Source: Hydractinia symbiolongicarpus | Taxonomy: Eukaryota; Cnidaria; Hydrozoa; Anthoathecata; Hydractiniidae | Assembly: GCF_029227915.1 (NCBI RefSeq) | Contig: NC_079882.1 | Span: 310,001 to 374,000 of the forward strand | Length of the DNA stretch: 64,000 bases | Direction: 5' to 3' | Part shown: piece after piece, positions 22,678 through 36,203 of the stretch | How the letters are laid out: every line of letters begins with the position of its first letter | Numbering within the stretch: position 1 is the first letter of the stretch | The notes under the pieces: model-generated | The model's input: the letters and a program-made list of their open reading frames with translations, nothing else | Told to the model about the DNA's origin: nothing | Database searches by the model: none | Translations under genes and position numbers: made by a program

Positions 22678-24503
22678 CATTTTTGATGAGACGCTGAATA
22701 AAAGAAGTTTAATCGCCGGCAAACGAAAACCCGCGATTTCCCGTAAATCCCGGACTCGGCCCGTATAGTCAAAAGTATACAAAGAAAGTACCCAGGGAGT
22801 AAACTCATTTCCCGAACAATTTTTTAAATTATTTTTTCAGCACTAAAACGCATGAGACTTGTAGTTTTTAAAAATGTTTTAATTTTTGATGAGACGCTGA
22901 ATAAAAGAAGTTGAATCGCCGGCAAACAAAAACCCGCGATTTCCCGTAAATCCCGGAGTCGGCCCGTATAGTCAAAAGTATACAAAAAAGTTACCCAGGG
23001 AGTAAACTCATTTTCCGAACGATTTTTAAATTATTTTTTCAGCACTAAAACGCATGAGACTTGTAGTTTTCAAAAATGCTTTCATTTTTGATGAGACGCT
23101 GAATAAAAGAAGTTTAATCGCCGGTAAACGAAAACACGCGATTTCCCGTAAACCCCGGAGTCGGCCCGTTTAGTCAAAAGTATACAAAGAAGGTACCCAG
23201 GGAGTAAACTCATTTCCCGAACGATTTTTTAAATTATTTTTTCAGCACTAAAACGCATGAGACTTGTAGTTTTCAAAAATGTTTTCATTTTTGATGAGAC
23301 GCTGAATAAAAGAAGTTTAGTCGCCGGCAAACGAAAACCCGCGATTTCCCGTAAATCCCAAACTCGGCCCGTATAGTCAAAAGTATACAAAGAAAGTACC
23401 CAGGGAGTAAACTCATTTCCCGAACAATTTTTTAAATTATTTTTTCAGCACTAAAACGCATGAGACTTGTAGTTTTCAAAAATGTTTTCATTTTTGATAA
23501 GACGCTGAATAAAAGAAGTTTAATCGCCAACAAACGAAAACCCGCGATTTCCCGTAAATCCCGGACTCGGCCCGTATAGTCAAAAGTATACAAAGAAAGT
23601 ACCCAGGGAGTAAACTCATTTCCCGAACAATTTTTTAAATTATTTTTTCAGCACTAAAACGGATGAGACTTGTAGTTTTTAAAAATGTTTTCATTTTTGA
23701 TGAGACGCTGAATAAAAGAAGTTTAATCGCCGGAAAACGAAAACCCGCGATTTCCCGTAAATCCCTGACTCGACCCGTATAGTCAAAAGTATAGAGGGAA
23801 ATTACCCAGGGAGTAAACTCATTTCCCGAACGATTTTTTAAATTATTTTTTCAGCACTAAAACGCATGAGACTTGTAGTTTTCAAAAATGTTTTCATTTT
23901 TGATAAGACGCTGAATAAAAGAAGTTTAATCGCCAACAAACGAAAACCCGCGATTTCCCGTAAATCCCGGACTCGGCCCGTATAGTCAAAAGTATACAAA
24001 GAAAGTATCCAGGGAGTAAACTCATTTCCCGAACAATTTTTTAAATTATTTTTTCAGCACTAAAACGCATGAGACTTGTAGTTTTTAAAAATGTTTTCAT
24101 TTTTGATGAGACGCTGAATAAAAGAAGTTTAATCGCCAACAAACGAAAACCCGCGATTTCCCGTAAATCCCGGACTCGGCCCGTATAGTCAAAAGTATAC
24201 AAAGAAAGTATCCAGGGAGTAAACTCATTTCCCGAACAATTTTTTAAATTATTTTTTCAGCACTAAAACGCATGAGACTTGTAGTTTTTAAAAATGTTTT
24301 CATTTTTGATGAGACGCTGAATAAAAGAAGTTTAATCGCCGGCAAACGAAAACCCGCGATTTCCCGTAAATCCCTGACTCGGCCCGTATAGTCAGAAGTA
24401 TACAAAGAAAGTACCCAGGAAGTAAACTCATTTCCCGAACGATTTTTTAAATTATTTTGTCATCACTAAAACGCATGAGACTTGTAGTTTTCAAAAATGT
24501 TTT

Positions 24504-27500
24504 CATTTTTGATGAGACGCTGAATAAAAGAAGTTTAATCGCCGGCAAACGAAAACACGCGATTTCCCGTAAATCCCAAACTCGGCCCGTATAGTCAAAA
24601 GTATACAAAGAAAGTACCCAGGGAGTAAACTCATTTCCCGAACAATTTTTTAAATTATTTTTTCAGCACTAAAACGCATGAGACTTGTAGTTTTTAAAAA
24701 TGTTTTCATTTTTGATGAGACGCTGAATAAAATAAGTTGAATCGCCGGCAAACAAAAACCCGCGATTTCCCGTAAATCCCGGAGTCGGCCCGTATAGTCA
24801 AAAGTATACAAAGAAAGTACCCAGGGAGTAAACTCATTTCCCGAACAATTTTTTAAATTATTTTTTCAGCACTAAAACGCATAAGACTTGTACTTTTTAA
24901 AAATGTTTTCATTTTTGATGAGACGCTGAATAAAAGAAGTTTAATCGCCGGAAAACGAAAACCCGCGATTTCCCGTAAATCCCTGACTCGACCCGTATAG
25001 TCAAAAGTATAGAGGGAAATTACCCAGGGAGTAAACTCATTTCCCGAACGATTTTTTAAATTATTTTTTCAGCACTAAAACGCATGAGACTTGTAGTTTT
25101 CAAAAATGTTTTCATTTTTGATAAGACGCTGAATAAAAGAAGTTTAATCGCCAACAAACGAAAACCCGCGATTTCCCGTAAATCCCGGACTCGGCCCGTA
25201 TAGTCAAAAGTATACAAAGAAAGTATCCAGGGAGTAAACTCATTTCCCGAACAATTTTTTAAATTATTTTTTCAGCACTAAAACGCATGAGACTTGTAGT
25301 TTTTAAAAATGTTTTCATTTTTGATGAGACGCTGAATAAAAGAAGTTTAATCGCCGGCAAACGAAAACCCGCGATTTCCCGTAAATCCCTGACTCGGCCC
25401 GTATAGTCAGAAGTATACAAAGAAAGTACCCAGGAAGTAAACTCATTTCCCGAACGATTTTTTAAATTATTTTGTCATCACTAAAACGCATGAGACTTGT
25501 AGTTTTCAAAAATGTTTTCATTTTTGATGAGACGCTGAATAAAAGAAGTTTAATCGCCGGCAAACGAAAACCCGCGATTTCCCGTAAATCCCAAACTCGG
25601 CCCGTATAGTCAAAAGTATACAAAGAAAGTACCCAGGGAGTAAACTCATTTCCCAAACAATTTTTTAAATTATTTTTTCAGCACTAAAACGCATGAGACT
25701 TGTAGTTTTTAAAAATGTTTTCATTTTTGATGAGACGCTGAATAAAAGAAGTTGAATCGCCGGCAAACAAAAACCCGCGATTTCCCGTAAATCCCGGAGT
25801 CGGCCCGTATAGTCAAAAGTATACAAAAAAGTTACCCAGGGAGTAAACTCATTTTCCGAACGATTTTTTAAATTATTTTTTCAGCACTAAAACGCATGAG
25901 ACTTGTAGTTTTCAAAAATGTTTTCATTTTTGATAAGACGCTGAATAAAAGAAGTTTAATCGCCAACAAACGAAAACCCGCGATTTCCCGTAAATCCCGG
26001 ACTCGGCCCGTATAGTCAAAAGTATACAAAGAAAGTATCCAGGGAGTAAACTCATTTCCCGAACAATTTTTTAAATTATTTTTTCAGCACTAAAACGCAT
26101 GAGACTTGTAGTTTTTAAAAATGTTTTCATTTTTGATGAGACGCTGAATAAAAGAAGTTTAATCGCCGGCAAACGAAAACCCGCGATTTCCCGTAAATCC
26201 CTGACTCGGCCCGTATAGTCAGAAGTATACAAAGAAAGTACCCAGGAAGTAAACTCATTTCCCGAACGATTTTTTAAATTATTTTGTCATCACTAAAACG
26301 CATGAGACTTGTAGTTTTCAAAAATGTTTTCATTTTTGATGAGACGCTGAATAAAAGAAGTTTAATCGCCGGCAAACGAAAACCCGCGATTTCCCGTAAA
26401 TCCCAAACTCGGCCCGTATAGTCAAAAGTATACAAAGAAAGTACCCAGGGAGTAAACTCATTTCCCAAACAATTTTTTAAATTATTTTTTCAGCACTAAA
26501 ACGCATGAGACTTGTAGTTTTTAAAAATGTTTTCATTTTTGATGAGACGCTGAATAAAAGAAGTTTAATCGCCGGCAAACGAAAACCCGCGATTTCCCGT
26601 AAATCCCAAACTCGGCCCGTATAGTCAAAAGTATACAAAGAAAGTACCCAGGGAGTAAACTCATTTCCCAAACAATTTTTTAAATTATTTTTTCAGCACT
26701 AAAACGCATGAGACTTGTAGTTTTTAAAAATGTTTTCATTTTTCATGAGACGTTGAATAAAAGAAGTTGAATCGCCGGCAAACAAAAACCCGCGATTTCC
26801 CGTAAATCCCGGAGTCTGCCCGTATAGTCAAAAGTATACAAAAAAGTTACCCAGGGAGTAAACTCATTTTCCGAACGATTTTTAAAATATTTTTTCAGCA
26901 CTAAAACGCATGAGACTTGTAGTTTTCAAAAATGTTTTCATTTTTGATGAGACGCTGAATAAAAGAAGTTGAATCGCCGGCAAACAAAAACCCGCGATTT
27001 CCCGTAAATCCCGGAGTCGGCCCGTATAGTCAAAAGTATACAAAAAAGTTACCCAGGGAGTAAACTCATTTTCCGAACGATTTTTAAATTATTTTTTCAG
27101 CACTAAAACGCATGAGACTTGTAGTTTTCAAAAATGCTTTCATTTTTGATGAGACGCTGAATAAAAGAAGTTTAATCGCCGGTAAACGAAAACACGCGAT
27201 TTCCCGTAAACCCCGGAGTCGGCCCGTATAGTCAAAAGTATACAAAGAAGGTACCCAGGGAGTAAACTCATTTCCCGAACGATTTTTTAAATTATTTTTT
27301 CAGCACTAAAACGCATGAGACTTGTAGTTTTCAAAAATGTTTTCATTTTTGATGAGACGCTGAGTAAAAGAAGTTTAATCGCCGGCAAACGAAAACCCGC
27401 GATTTCCCGTAAATCCCGGACTCGGCCCGTATAGTCAAAAGTATACAAAGAAAGTACCCAGGGAGTAAACTCATTTCCCGAACAATTTTTTAAATTATTT

Positions 27501-30500
27501 TTTCAGCACTAAAACGCATGAGACTTGTAGTTTTTAAAAATGTTTTAATTTTTGATGAGACGCTGAATAAAAGAAGTTTAATCGTCGGAAAACGAAAACC
27601 CGCGATTTCCCGTAAAGCCCTGACTCGACCCGTATAGTCAAAAGTATAGAGGGAAATTACCCAGGGAGTAAACTCATTTCCCGAACGATTTTTTAAATTG
27701 TTTTTCAGCACTAAAACGCATGAGACTTGTAGTTTTTAAAAATGTTTTTATTTTTGATGAGACGCTGAATAAAAGAAGTTTAATCGCCGGCAAACGAAAA
27801 CCCGTGATTTCCGGTAAATCCCGGACTCGGCCGTATAGTCAAAAGTATACAAAAAAGTTACCCAGGGAGTAAACTGATTTTCCGAACGATTTTTAAATTA
27901 TTTTTTCAGCACTAAAACGCATGAGACTTGTAGTTTTTAAAAATGTTTTCATTTTTCATGAGACGTTGAATAAAAGAAGTTGAATCGCCGGCAAACAAAA
28001 ACCCGCGATTTCCCGTAAATCCCGGAGTCGGCCCGTATAGTCAAAAGTATACAAAAAAGTTACCCAGGGAGTAAACTAATTTTCTGAACGATTTTTAAAT
28101 TATTTTTTCAGCACTAAAACGCATGAGACTTGTAGTTTTCAAAAATGCTTTCATTTTTGATGAGACGCTGAATAAAAGAAGTTTAATCGCCGGTAAACGA
28201 AAACACGCGATTTCCCGTAAACCCCGGAGTCGGCCCGTATAGTCAAAAGTATACAAAGAAGGTACCCAGGGAGTAAACTCATTTCCCGAACGATTTTTTA
28301 AATTATTTTTTCAGCACTAAAACGCATGAGACTTGTAGTTTTCAAAAATGTTTTCATTTTTGATGAGACGCTGAGTAAAAGAAGTTTAATCGCCGGCAAA
28401 CGAAAACCCGCGATTTCCCGTAAATCCCGGACTCGGCCCGTATAGTCAAAAGTATACAAAGAAAGTACCCAGGGAGTAAACTCATTTCCCGAACAATTTT
28501 TTAAATTATTTTTTCAGCACTAAAACGCATGAGACTTGTAGTTTTTAAAAATGTTTTAATTTTTGATGAGACGCTGAATAAAAGAAGTTTAATCGTCGGA
28601 AAACGAAAACCCGCGATTTCCCGTAAATCCCTGACTCGACCCGTATAGTCAAAAGTATAGAGGGAAATTACCCAGGGAGTAAACTCATTTCCCGAACGAT
28701 TTTTTAAATTGTTTTTTCAGCACTAAAACGCATGAGACTTGTAGTTTTTAAAAATGTTTTTATTTTTGATGAGACGCTGAATAAAAGAAGTTTAATCGCC
28801 GGCAAACGAAAACCCGTGATTTCCGGTAAATCCCGGACTCGGCCCGTATAGTCAAAAGTATACAAAAAAGTTACCCAGGGAGTAAACTGATTTTCCGAAC
28901 GATTTTTAAATTATTTTTTCAGCACTAAAACGCATGAGACTTGTAGTTTTTAAAAATGTTTTCATTTTTCATGAGACGTTGAATAAAAGAAGTTGAATCG
29001 CCGGCAAACAAAAACCCGCGATTTCCCGTAAATCCCGGAGTCGGCCCGTATAGTCAAAAGTATACAAAAAAGTTACCCAGGGAGTAAACTAATTTTCTGA
29101 ACGATTTTTAAATTATTTTTTCAGCACTAAAACGCATGAGACTTGTAGTTTTTAAAAATGTTTTCATTTTTGATGAGACGCTGAATAAAAGAAGTTGAAT
29201 CGCCGGCAAACAAAAACCCGCGATTTCCCGTAAATCCCGGAGTCGGCCCGTATAGTCAAAAGTATACAAAAAAGTTACCCAGGGAGTAAACTCATTTTCC
29301 GAACGATTTTTAAATTATTTTTTCAGCACTAAAACGCATGAGACTTGTAGTTTTCAAAAATGCTTTCATTTTTGATGAGACGCTGAATAAAAGAAGTTTA
29401 ATCGCCGGTAAACGAAAACACGCGATTTCCCGTAAACCCCGGAGTCGGCCCGTATAGTCAAAAGTATACAAAGAAGGTACCCAGGGAGTAAACTCATTTC
29501 CCGAACGATTTTTTAAATTATTTTTTCAGCACTAAAACGCATGAGACTTGTAGTTTTCAAAAATGTTTTCATTTTTGATGAGACGCTGAATAAAAGAAGT
29601 TTAATCGCCGGCAAACGAAAACCCGCGATTTCCCGTAAATCCCGGACTCGGCCCGTATAGTCAAAAGTATACAAAGAAAGTACCCAGGGAGTAAACTCAT
29701 TTCCCGAACAATTTTTTAAATTATTTTTTCAGCACTAAAACGCATGAGACTTGTAGTTTTTAAAAATGTTTTAATTTTTGATGAGACGCTGAATAAAAGA
29801 AGTTGAATCGCCGGCAAACAAAAACCCGCGATTTCCCGTAAATCCCGGAGTCGGCCCGTATAGTCAAAAGTATACAAAAAAGTTACCCAGGGAGTAAACT
29901 CATTTTCCGAACGATTTTTAAATTATTTTTTCAGCACTAAAACGCATGAGACTTGTAGTTTTCAAAAATGCTTTCATTTTTGATGAGACGCTGAATAAAA
30001 GAAGTTTAATCGCCGGTAAACGAAAACACGCGATTTCCCGTAAACCCCGGAGTCGGCCCGTTTAGTCAAAAGTATACAAAGAAGGTACCCAGGGAGTAAA
30101 CTCATTTCCCGAACGATTTTTTAAATTATTTTTTCAGCACTAAAACGCATGAGACTTGTAGTTTTCAAAAATGTTTTCATTTTTGATGAGACGCTGAATA
30201 AAAGAAGTTTAATCGCCGGCAAACGAAAACCCGCGATTTCCCGTAAATCCTGGACTCGGCCCGTATAGTCAAAAGTATACAAAGAAAGTACCCAGGGAGT
30301 AAACTCATTTCCCGAACAATTTTTTAAATTATTTTTTCAGCACTAAAACGCATGAGACTTGTAGTTTTTAAAAATGTTTTAATTTTTGATGAGACGCTGA
30401 ATAAAAGAAGTTTAATCGCCGGAAAACGAAAACCCGCGATTTCCCGTAAATCCCTGACTCGACCCGTATAGTCAAAAGTATAGAGGGAAATTACCCAGGG

Positions 30501-30989
30501 AGTAAACTCTTTTCCCCAACGATTTTTTAAATTATTTTTTCAGCACTAAAACGCATGAGACTTGTAGTTTTCAAAAATGTTTTCATTTTTGATAAGACGC
30601 TGAATAAAAGAAGTTTAATCGCCAACAAACGAAAACCCGCGATTTCCCGTAAATCCCGGACTCGGCCCGTATAGTCAAAAGTATACAAAGAAAGTACCCA
30701 GGGAGTAAACTCATTTCCCGAACAATTTTTTAAATTATTTTTTCAGCACTAAAACGCATGAGACTTGTAGTTTTTAAAAATGTTTTCATTTTTGATGAGA
30801 CGCTGAATAAAAGAAGTTTAATCGCCGGCAAAAGAAAACCCGCGATTTCCCGTAAATCCCTGACTCGGCCCGTATAGTCAGAAGTATACAAAGAAAGTAC
30901 CCAGGAAGTAAACTCATTTCCCGAACCATTTTTTAAATTATTTTGTCATCACTAAAACGCATGAGACTTGTAGTTTTCAAAAATGTTTT
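24504..30989 (+). repeat. 7.3 kb block, derivative copy 2 (6486 bp, 32 monomers)
   Basis: Same start and overall order as copy 1 but four monomers shorter. The offset to copy 1 is 7298 up to about 27.9 kb and 6892 by 29-30 kb; the rare 'cccgttt' sits at 23,165 and 30,057. This marks a net loss of two monomers around 28-29 kb. Two more are missing between about 30.2 and 30.9 kb, where a G-D-G-G-F run is reduced. The end was set at the F monomer that matches 24.5 kb. Confidence 0.85.
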
Positions 30990-33422
30990 CATTTTTGATG
31001 AGACGCTGAATAAAAATAGTTTAATCGCCGGCAAACGAAAACCCGCGATTTCCCGTAAATCCCAAACTCGGCCCGTATAGTCAAAAGTATACAAAGAAAG
31101 TACCCAGGGAGTAAACTCATTTCCCAAACAATTTTTTAAATTATTTTTTCAGCACTAAAACGCATGAGACTTGTAGTTTTTAAAAATGTTTTCATTTTTG
31201 ATGAGACGCTGAATAAAAGAAGTTTAATCGCCGGCAAACGAAAACCCGAGATTTCCCGTAAATCCCGGACTCGGCCATTATAGTCAAAAGTATACAAAGA
31301 AAGTACCCAGGGAGTAAACTCATTTCCCGAACAATTTTTTAAATTATTTTTTCAGCACTAAAACGCATGAGACTTGTAGTTTTTAAAAATGTTTTTATTT
31401 TTGATGAGACGCTGAATAAAAGAAGTTTAATCGCCGGCAAACGAAAACCCGCGATTTCCCGTAAATCCCTAACTCGACCCGTATAGTCAAAAGTATAGAG
31501 GGAAATTACCCAGGGAGTAAACTCATTTCCCGAACGATTTTTTAAATTATTTTTTCAGCACTAAAACGCATGAGACTTGTAGTTTTCAAAAATGTTTTCA
31601 TTTTTGATGAGACGCTGAATAAAAGAAGTTTAATCGCCAACAAACGAAAACCCGCGATTTCCCGTAAATCCCGGACTCGGCCCGTATAGTCAAAAGTATA
31701 CAAAGAAAGTACCCAGGGAGTAAACTCATTTCCCGAACAATTTTTTAAATTATTTTTTCAGCACTAAAACGCATGAGACTTGTAGTTTTTAAAAATGTTT
31801 TCATTTTTGATGAGACGCTGAATAAAAGAAGTTTAATCGCCGGCAAACGAAAACCCGCGATTTCCCGTAAATCCCAAACTCGGCCCGTATAGTCAAAAGT
31901 ATACAAAGAAAGTGCCCAGGGAGTAAACTCATTTCCCGAACAATTTTTTAAATTATTTTTTCAGCACTAAAACGCATGAGACTTGTAGTTTTTAAAAATG
32001 TTTTCATTTTTGATGAGACGCTGAATAAAAGAAGTTTAATCGCCGGCAAACGAAAACCCGTGATTTCCGGTAAATCCCGGACTCGGCCGTATAGTCAAAA
32101 GTATACAAAAAAGTTACCCAGGGAGTAAACTCATTTTCCGAACGATTTTTAAATTATTTTTTCAGCACTAAAACGCATGAGACTTGTTGTTTTTAAAAAT
32201 GTTTTCATTTTTCATGAGACGTTGAATAAAAGAAGTTGAATCGCCGGCAAACAAAAACCCGCGATTTCCCGTAAATCCCGGAGTCGGCCCGTATAGTCAA
32301 AAGTATACAAAAAAGTTACCCAGGGAATAAACTCATTTTCCGAACGATTTTTAAATTATTCTTTCAGCACTAAAACGCATGAGACTTGTAGTTTTCAAAA
32401 ATGTTTTCATTTTTGATGAGACGCTGAATAAAAGAAGTTTAATCGCCGGTAAACGAAAACACGCGATTTCCCGTAAACCCCGGAGTCGGCCCGTATAGTC
32501 AAAAGTATACAAAGAAGGTACCCAGGGAGTAAACTCATTTCCCGAACGATTTTTTAAATTATTTTTTCAGCACTAAAACGCATGAGACTTGTAGTTTTCA
32601 AAAATGTTTTCATTTTTGATGAGACGCTGAATAAAAGAAGTTTAATCGCCGGCAAACGAAAACCCGCGATTTCCCGTAAATCCCGGACTAGGCCCGTATA
32701 GTCAAAAGTATACAAAGAAGGTACCCAGGGAGTAAACTCATTTCCCGAACGATTTTTTAAATTATTTTTTCAGCACTAAAACGCATGAGACTTGTAGTTT
32801 TCAAAAATGTTTTCATTTTTGATGAGACGCTGAATAAAAGAAGTTTAATCGCCGGCAAACGAAAACCCGCGATTTCCCGTAAATCCCGGACTAGGCCCGT
32901 ATAGTCAAAAGTATACAAAGAAAGTACCCAGGGAGTAAACTCATTTCCCGAACAATTTTTTAAATTATTTTTTCAGCACTAAAACGCATGAGACTTGTAG
33001 TTTTTAAAAATGTTTTTATTTTTGATGAGACGCTGAATAAAAGAAGTTTAATCGCCGGCAAACGAAAACCCGCGATTTCCCGTAAATCCCTGACTCGACC
33101 CGTATAGTCCAAAGTATAGAGGGAAATTACCCAGGGAGTAAACTCATTTCCCGAACGATTTTTTAAATTATTTTTTCAGCACTAAAACGCATGAGACTTG
33201 TAGCTTTCAAAAATGTTTTCATTTTTGATGAGACGCTGAATAAAAGAAGTTTAATCGCCGGCAAACGAAAACCGGCGACTTCCCGTAAATCCCGGACTCG
33301 GCCCGTATAGTCAGAAGTATACAAAGAAAGTACCCAGGGAGTAAACTCATTTCCCGAACGATTTTTTAAATTATTTTGTCATCACTAAAACGCATGAGAC
33401 TTATAGTTTTTAAAAATGTTTT
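30990..33422 (+). repeat. Mixed monomers bridging two duplicated domains (12 monomers)
   Basis: N, D, G, J, E and I monomers without an evident long period. A single-monomer duplication is visible: two consecutive monomers with 'cccggactaggcccg' near 32,690 and 32,893. One monomer has the unusual 'actcggccattatag' near 31,269. No gene or foreign insert is present. Confidence 0.8.
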
Positions 33423-33625
33423 TATTTTTGATGAGACGCTGAATAAAAGAAGTTTAATTGCCGGCAAACGAAAACCCGCGATTTCCCGTAAATCCCGTAC
33501 TCGGCCTGTATAGTCAAAAGTATACAAAGAAAGTACCCAGGGAGTAAACTCATTTCCTGAAGGATCTTTTAAATTATTTTTTCACCTGTAAAACGCATGA
33601 GACTTGTAGTTTTCAAAAATGTTTT

Positions 33626-33828
33626 CATTTTTGATGAGACGCTGAATAAAAGAAGTTTAATCGCCGGCAAACGAAAACCCGCGATTTCCCGTAAATCCCG
33701 TACTCGGCCCGTATAGTCAAAAGTATACAAAGAAAGTACCCAGGGAGTAAACTCATTTCCCGAACGATCTTTTAAATTATTTTTTCACCAGTAAAACGCA
33801 TGAGACTTGTAGTTTTCAAAAATGTTTT
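33626..33828 (+). repeat. Representative class H monomer
   Basis: 203 bp with 'cccgtactcggcccg', 'gaacgatcttttaaa' and 'ttttcaccagtaaaacg'. H monomers are confined to 33.5-46.2 kb and then return at 63.47-63.9 kb at the very end of the window, after the B/C domain. Confidence 0.85.
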
Positions 33829-34435
33829 CATTTTTGATGAGACGCTGAATAAAAGAAGTTTAATCGCCGGCAAACGAAAACCCGCGATTTCCCGTAAATC
33901 CCAAACTCGGCCCGTATAGTCAAAAGTATACAAAGAAAGTACCCAGGGAGTAAACTCATTTCCCGAACAATTATTTAAATTATTTTTTCAGCACTAAAAC
34001 GCATGAGACTTGTAGTTTTTAAAAATGTTTTCATTTTTGATGAGACGCTGAATAAAAGAAGTTTAATCGCCGGCAAACGAAAACCCGTGATTTCCGGTAA
34101 ATCCCGGACTCGGCCCGTATAGTCAAAAGTATACAAAAAAGTTACCAGGGAGTAAACTCATTTTCCGAACGATTTTTAAATTATTTTTTCAGCACTAAAA
34201 CGCATGAGACTTGTAGTTTTTAAAAATGTTTTCATTTTTCATGAGACGTTGAATAAAAGAAGTTGAATCGCCGGCAAACAAAAACCCGCGATTTCCCGTA
34301 AATCCCGGACTCGGCCCGTATAGTTAAAAGTATACAAAGAAAGTACCCAGGGAGTAAACTCATTTCCTGAACGATTTTTTAAATTATTTTTTCATCACTA
34401 CAACGCATGAGACTTGTAGTTTTTAAAAATGTTTT

Positions 34436-34782
34436 TATTTTTGATGAGACGCTGAATAAAAGAAGTTTAATCGCCGGCAAACGAAAACCCGCGATTTCCC
34501 GTAAGTCCCTGACTCGACCCGTATAGTCCAAAGTATAGAGGGAAATTACCCAGGGAGTAAACTCATTTCCCGAACGATTTTTTAAATTATTTTTTCAGCA
34601 CTAAAACGCATGAGACTTGTAGCTTTCAAAAAACCCGTGATTTCCGGTAAATCCCGGACTCGGCCCGTATAGTCAAAAGTATACAAAAAAGTTACCAGGG
34701 AGTAAACTCATTTTCCGAACGATTTTTAAATTATTTTTTCAGCACTAAAACGCATGAGACTTGTAGTTTTTAAAAATGTTTT
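34436..34782 (+). repeat. Fused monomer pair with 57 bp internal deletion, copy 1
   Basis: Two monomers occupy 347 bp instead of about 404. A D monomer reads 'agctttcaaaaaacccgtg' at 34,621, jumping from the A-run before 'tgttttcattttt' to the A-run before 'cccgtgatttccgg' of a J monomer. The six-A junction is at 34,628-34,633. The deleted 57 bp contain the hairpin, 'gatgagacgctg' and 'gccggc'. The A-runs at both ends suggest microhomology-mediated loss. Confidence 0.95.
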
Positions 34783-36203
34783 CATTTTTCATGAGACGTT
34801 GAATAAAAGAAGTTGAATCGCCGGCAAACAAAAACCCGCGATTTCCCGTAAATCCCGGACTCGGCCCGTATAGTTAAAAGTATACAAAGAAAGTACCCAG
34901 GGAGTAAACTCATTTCCTGAACGATTGTTTAAATTATTTTTTTATCACTACAACGCATGAGACTTGTAGTTTTCAAAAATGTTTTCATTTTTGATGAGAC
35001 GCTGAATAAAAGAAGTTTAATTGCCGGCAAACGAAAACCCGCGATTTCCCGTTAATCCCGGACTCGGCCCGTATAGTCAAAAGTATACAAAGAAGGTACC
35101 CAGGGAGTAAACTCATTTCCCGAACGATTTTTTAAATTATTTTTTCAGCACTAAAACGCATGAGACTTGTAGTTTTCAAAAATGTTTTCATTTTTGATGA
35201 GACGCTGAATAAAAGAAGTTTAATCGCCGGCAAACGAAAACCCGCGATTTCCCGTAAATGCCGGACTCGGCCCGTATAGTCAAAAGTATAGAGGGAAATT
35301 AACCAGGGAGTAAACTCATTTCCCGAACGATTTTTTAAATTATTTTTTCAGCACTAAAACGCATGAGACTTGTAGCTTTCAAAAATGTTTTCATTTTTGA
35401 TGAGACGCTAAATAAAAGAAGTTTAATCGCGGGCAAACGAAAACCGGCGACTTCCCGTAAATCCCGGACTCGGCCCGTATAGTCAGAAGTATACAAAGAA
35501 AGTACCCAGGGAGAAAACTCATTTCCCGAACGATTTTTTAAATTATTTTGTCATCACTAAAACGCATGAGACTTATAGTTTTTAAAAATGTTTTTATTTT
35601 TGATGAGACGCTGAATAAAAGAAGTTTAATTGCCGGCAAACGAAAACCCGCGATTTCCCGTAAATCCCGTACTCGGCCCGTATAGTCAAAAGTATACAAA
35701 GAAAGTACCCAGGGAGTAAACTCATTTCCTGAAGGATCTTTTAAATTATTTTTTCACCAGTAAAACGCATGAGACTTGTAGTTTTCAAAAATGTTTTCAT
35801 TTTTGATGAGACGCTGAATAAAAGAAGTTTAATCGCCGGCAAACGAAAACCCGCGATTTCAGGTAAATCCCGTACTCGGCCCGTATAGTCAAAAGTATAC
35901 AAAGAAAGTAGCCAGGGAGTAAAGTCATTTCCCGAACGATTTTTTAAATTATTTTGTCATCACTAAAACGCATGAGACTTATAGTTTTTAAAAATGTTTT
36001 TATTTTTGATGAGACGCTGAATAAAAGAAGTTTAATTGCCGGCAAACGAAAACCCGCGATTTCCCGTAAATCCCGTACTCGGCCCGTATAGTCAAAAGTA
36101 TACAAAGAAAGTACCCAGGAAGTAAACTCATTTCCCGAACGATCTTTTAAATTATTTTTTCACCAGTAAAACGCATGAGACTTGTAGTTTTCAAAAAAAT
36201 TTT

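Larger units (their letters stand above)
17205..24503 (+). repeat. 7.3 kb (36-monomer) higher-order block, copy 1
   Basis: Offset 7299, becoming 7298 after an extra T near 18,565, aligns this block with the next. Shared landmarks are 'gaaaacacgcg' at about 17,251 and 24,550, D with 'ggaaaacg' near 17,651 and 24,950, G monomers, F monomers, and the 19-20 kb run of E and I. Inside, about 20.9-22.1 kb, a three-monomer cycle (N-D-J, about 608 bp; the rare 'atgctttc' recurs at this step) is tandemly repeated. The second block lacks this expansion. Confidence 0.88.
33423..36203 (+). repeat. 2.78 kb duplication, copy 1
   Basis: A 2781 bp block, equal to 14 monomers minus 57 bp and a few single bases. 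It contains rare variants also found 2780-2781 bp to the right: 'ctcggcctgta' (33,500 and 36,281), 'cacctgtaaaac' (33,583 and 36,364), 'acgattgttt' (34,921 and 37,701), 'gagaaaactc', and an internally deleted monomer. It ends with the odd 'caaaaaaatttttattttt' at the junction with copy 2. Confidence 0.93.
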
